Assembly (NCBI GenBank): GCA_946482615.1
Contig: CAMLSF010000207.1
Coordinates: 1 to 5,984, forward strand
Direction of reading: 5' to 3'
Source of the DNA: an uncultured Chromatiaceae bacterium
GTDB taxonomy: Bacteria > Pseudomonadota > Gammaproteobacteria > Enterobacterales > Alteromonadaceae
Length of the DNA stretch: 5,984 nucleotides
The notes under the pieces were generated by a model. It worked only from the letters and a program-made list of their open reading frames with translations. It made no database searches and was not told where the DNA came from. The position numbers were made by a program, and so were the translations under genes. Every line of letters begins with the position of its first letter. Positions within the stretch are counted from its first letter, which is position 1. Positions 5,420 through 5,984 of this stretch are shown here, piece after piece.

Positions 5420-5917
5420 ATGTTACCCAACGAGATTTTTATTCATCCACTGCGTCAGATGGCGGTGTTGTTGCAAAAGATTCAGCAGCATGACGCCGAT
5501 TTATTGGATGCGGTTTTAACCTCTGAACAATTTCCGCTCTGGCAGCAGGCACAGACTGCTATTGGTTTTTCGTTGCGCGCCTGTTGCCCTTTGTCTGACA
5601 AAGAAGTACCGCTCTTTAGCAAACCCACACCTGTCTGGCTGGATTTGCAGCAACAACTTCAGTTAAGTCTGGATTACTTAAGCTTGTTAACCGCAAAGGA
5701 TTTCAAAGGTTGGCAGCAAAAGCGGATTGAAACTACAGCGGGTTTTGCAGAGCTGGAACTGTCGGGTGAACAGTTTATGTATTTATACGCCTTACCAAAT
5801 TTTTACTTTCATTACGGCATGGTGTACGCCATAGCCAGGGCTCAGCAGGTGCCTTTAAGCAAAGGTGATTTTGATGGCTGGCATCAGTATCCGGAAGGTT
5901 TTTCGTTTTTGCGTTAG
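5420..5917 (+). CDS. DUF1993 family protein (DinB-like fold)
   Basis: The 165-residue cytoplasmic protein has no signal peptide or membrane segment. It matches the DUF1993 pattern: an N-terminal 'IHPLRQMAVLLQKI' helix (8-21), 'FPLWQQAQTAIGFSL' (38-52) in place of the family's 'MFPL..QVQ.A.D', and the C-terminal 'LPNFYFHYGMVYAIARAQQVPLSKGDFDGW' region (125-154), the most conserved part. The family belongs to the DinB/YfiT four-helix superfamily; His9 and His131 could be remnants of that metal site, but no reaction is known. The ATG at 5420 is chosen over the upstream in-frame ATG at 5360 because AAGGAG (5408-5413) sits six bases before it and the conserved part begins there. The gene is divergent from the blaI operon and monocistronic as far as seen. 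Family call firm, function unknown. Confidence 0.85.
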   Translation: MLPNEIFIHPLRQMAVLLQKIQQHDADLLDAVLTSEQFPLWQQAQTAIGFSLRACCPLSDKEVPLFSKPTPVWLDLQQQLQLSLDYLSLLTAKDFKGWQQKRIETTAGFAELELSGEQFMYLYALPNFYFHYGMVYAIARAQQVPLSKGDFDGWHQYPEGFSFLR

Positions 5918-5929
5918 CTCAAAGGTTGC

Positions 5930-5981
5930 GGGGTCAGGCCTTGGATGTTGAATCTGGATCCAAGATCCAAGGCCTGACCCC
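5930..5981. repeat. 17-bp perfect inverted repeat with 18-base loop, REP-like
   Basis: GGGGTCAGGCCTTGGAT (5930-5946) pairs perfectly with ATCCAAGGCCTGACCCC (5965-5981). The loop 5947-5964 adds a further TTG/CAA pairing after one mismatch. The loop ends in ATCCAAG, directly repeated as the first seven bases of the right arm (5958-5964 and 5965-5971), so the left arm can pair in two registers. It starts 12 bases after the DUF1993 stop. No run of T follows the right arm before the window ends three bases later, so a classical intrinsic terminator is not shown, although the hairpin could end or protect the transcript. Similar GGGGTCAGGCC...GGCCTGACCCC palindromes occur as dispersed intergenic elements in gammaproteobacteria, sometimes beside REP-associated transposases; that link is from memory. 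Confidence 0.75.
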
Positions 5982-5984
5982 CGA

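Noticed and set aside
5200..5493. 97-codon plus-strand open frame before and into the DUF1993 gene
   Set aside because: No ribosome binding site or recognisable domain; its second half is the DUF1993 coding sequence read out of frame.
5930..5984. Intrinsic terminator for the DUF1993 gene
   Set aside because: The hairpin is strong, but no T run follows within the visible sequence and the long palindrome looks more like a dispersed repeat.

Overview
The base composition (close to half GC), Gln-rich proteins and gene families suggest a Gammaproteobacterium, perhaps of the Rheinheimera/Alteromonadales type. That placement is inference; there is no rRNA or other marker gene here. The window holds seven complete genes and one that runs off the left edge. 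All but the last are on the minus strand.

Left part (1-1170, minus strand). A hepT-mntA type toxin-antitoxin pair (HEPN toxin, 742-1170; minimal nucleotidyltransferase antitoxin, 456-749) overlaps by 8 bases and has its own candidate promoter at 1200-1228. A secreted DUF4920 protein starts 21 bases after mntA and is cut by the window edge.

Centre (1250-5082, minus strand). A tightly packed four-gene operon reads blaI-type repressor, M56/M23 membrane metallopeptidase fusion, secreted class-C-beta-lactamase-like serine hydrolase, and secreted alpha/beta hydrolase (esterase family), with gaps of 1, 10 and 9 bases. The layout resembles a bla/mec circuit of repressor, membrane protease and secreted penicillin-recognising hydrolase. 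The difference is that the periplasmic sensor is replaced by an M23 (LytM-type) peptidoglycan endopeptidase domain with its zinc and catalytic residues apparently intact. Two GACAnnTGTC palindromes, mirror-image copies of each other 34 bases apart centre to centre, lie upstream of blaI and are the obvious operator candidates. My working model is a cell-wall-damage or beta-lactam-responsive operon: the M56 part, once triggered, leads to loss of the repressor and raises expression of itself and the two exported hydrolases.

Right part (5083-5984). A 337-base divergent intergenic region carries the operators and candidate promoters for both directions. It leads to a plus-strand DUF1993 (DinB-like fold) gene with a strong ribosome binding site. 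The window ends in a 17-bp perfect inverted repeat of the kind found in dispersed intergenic (REP-like) elements.
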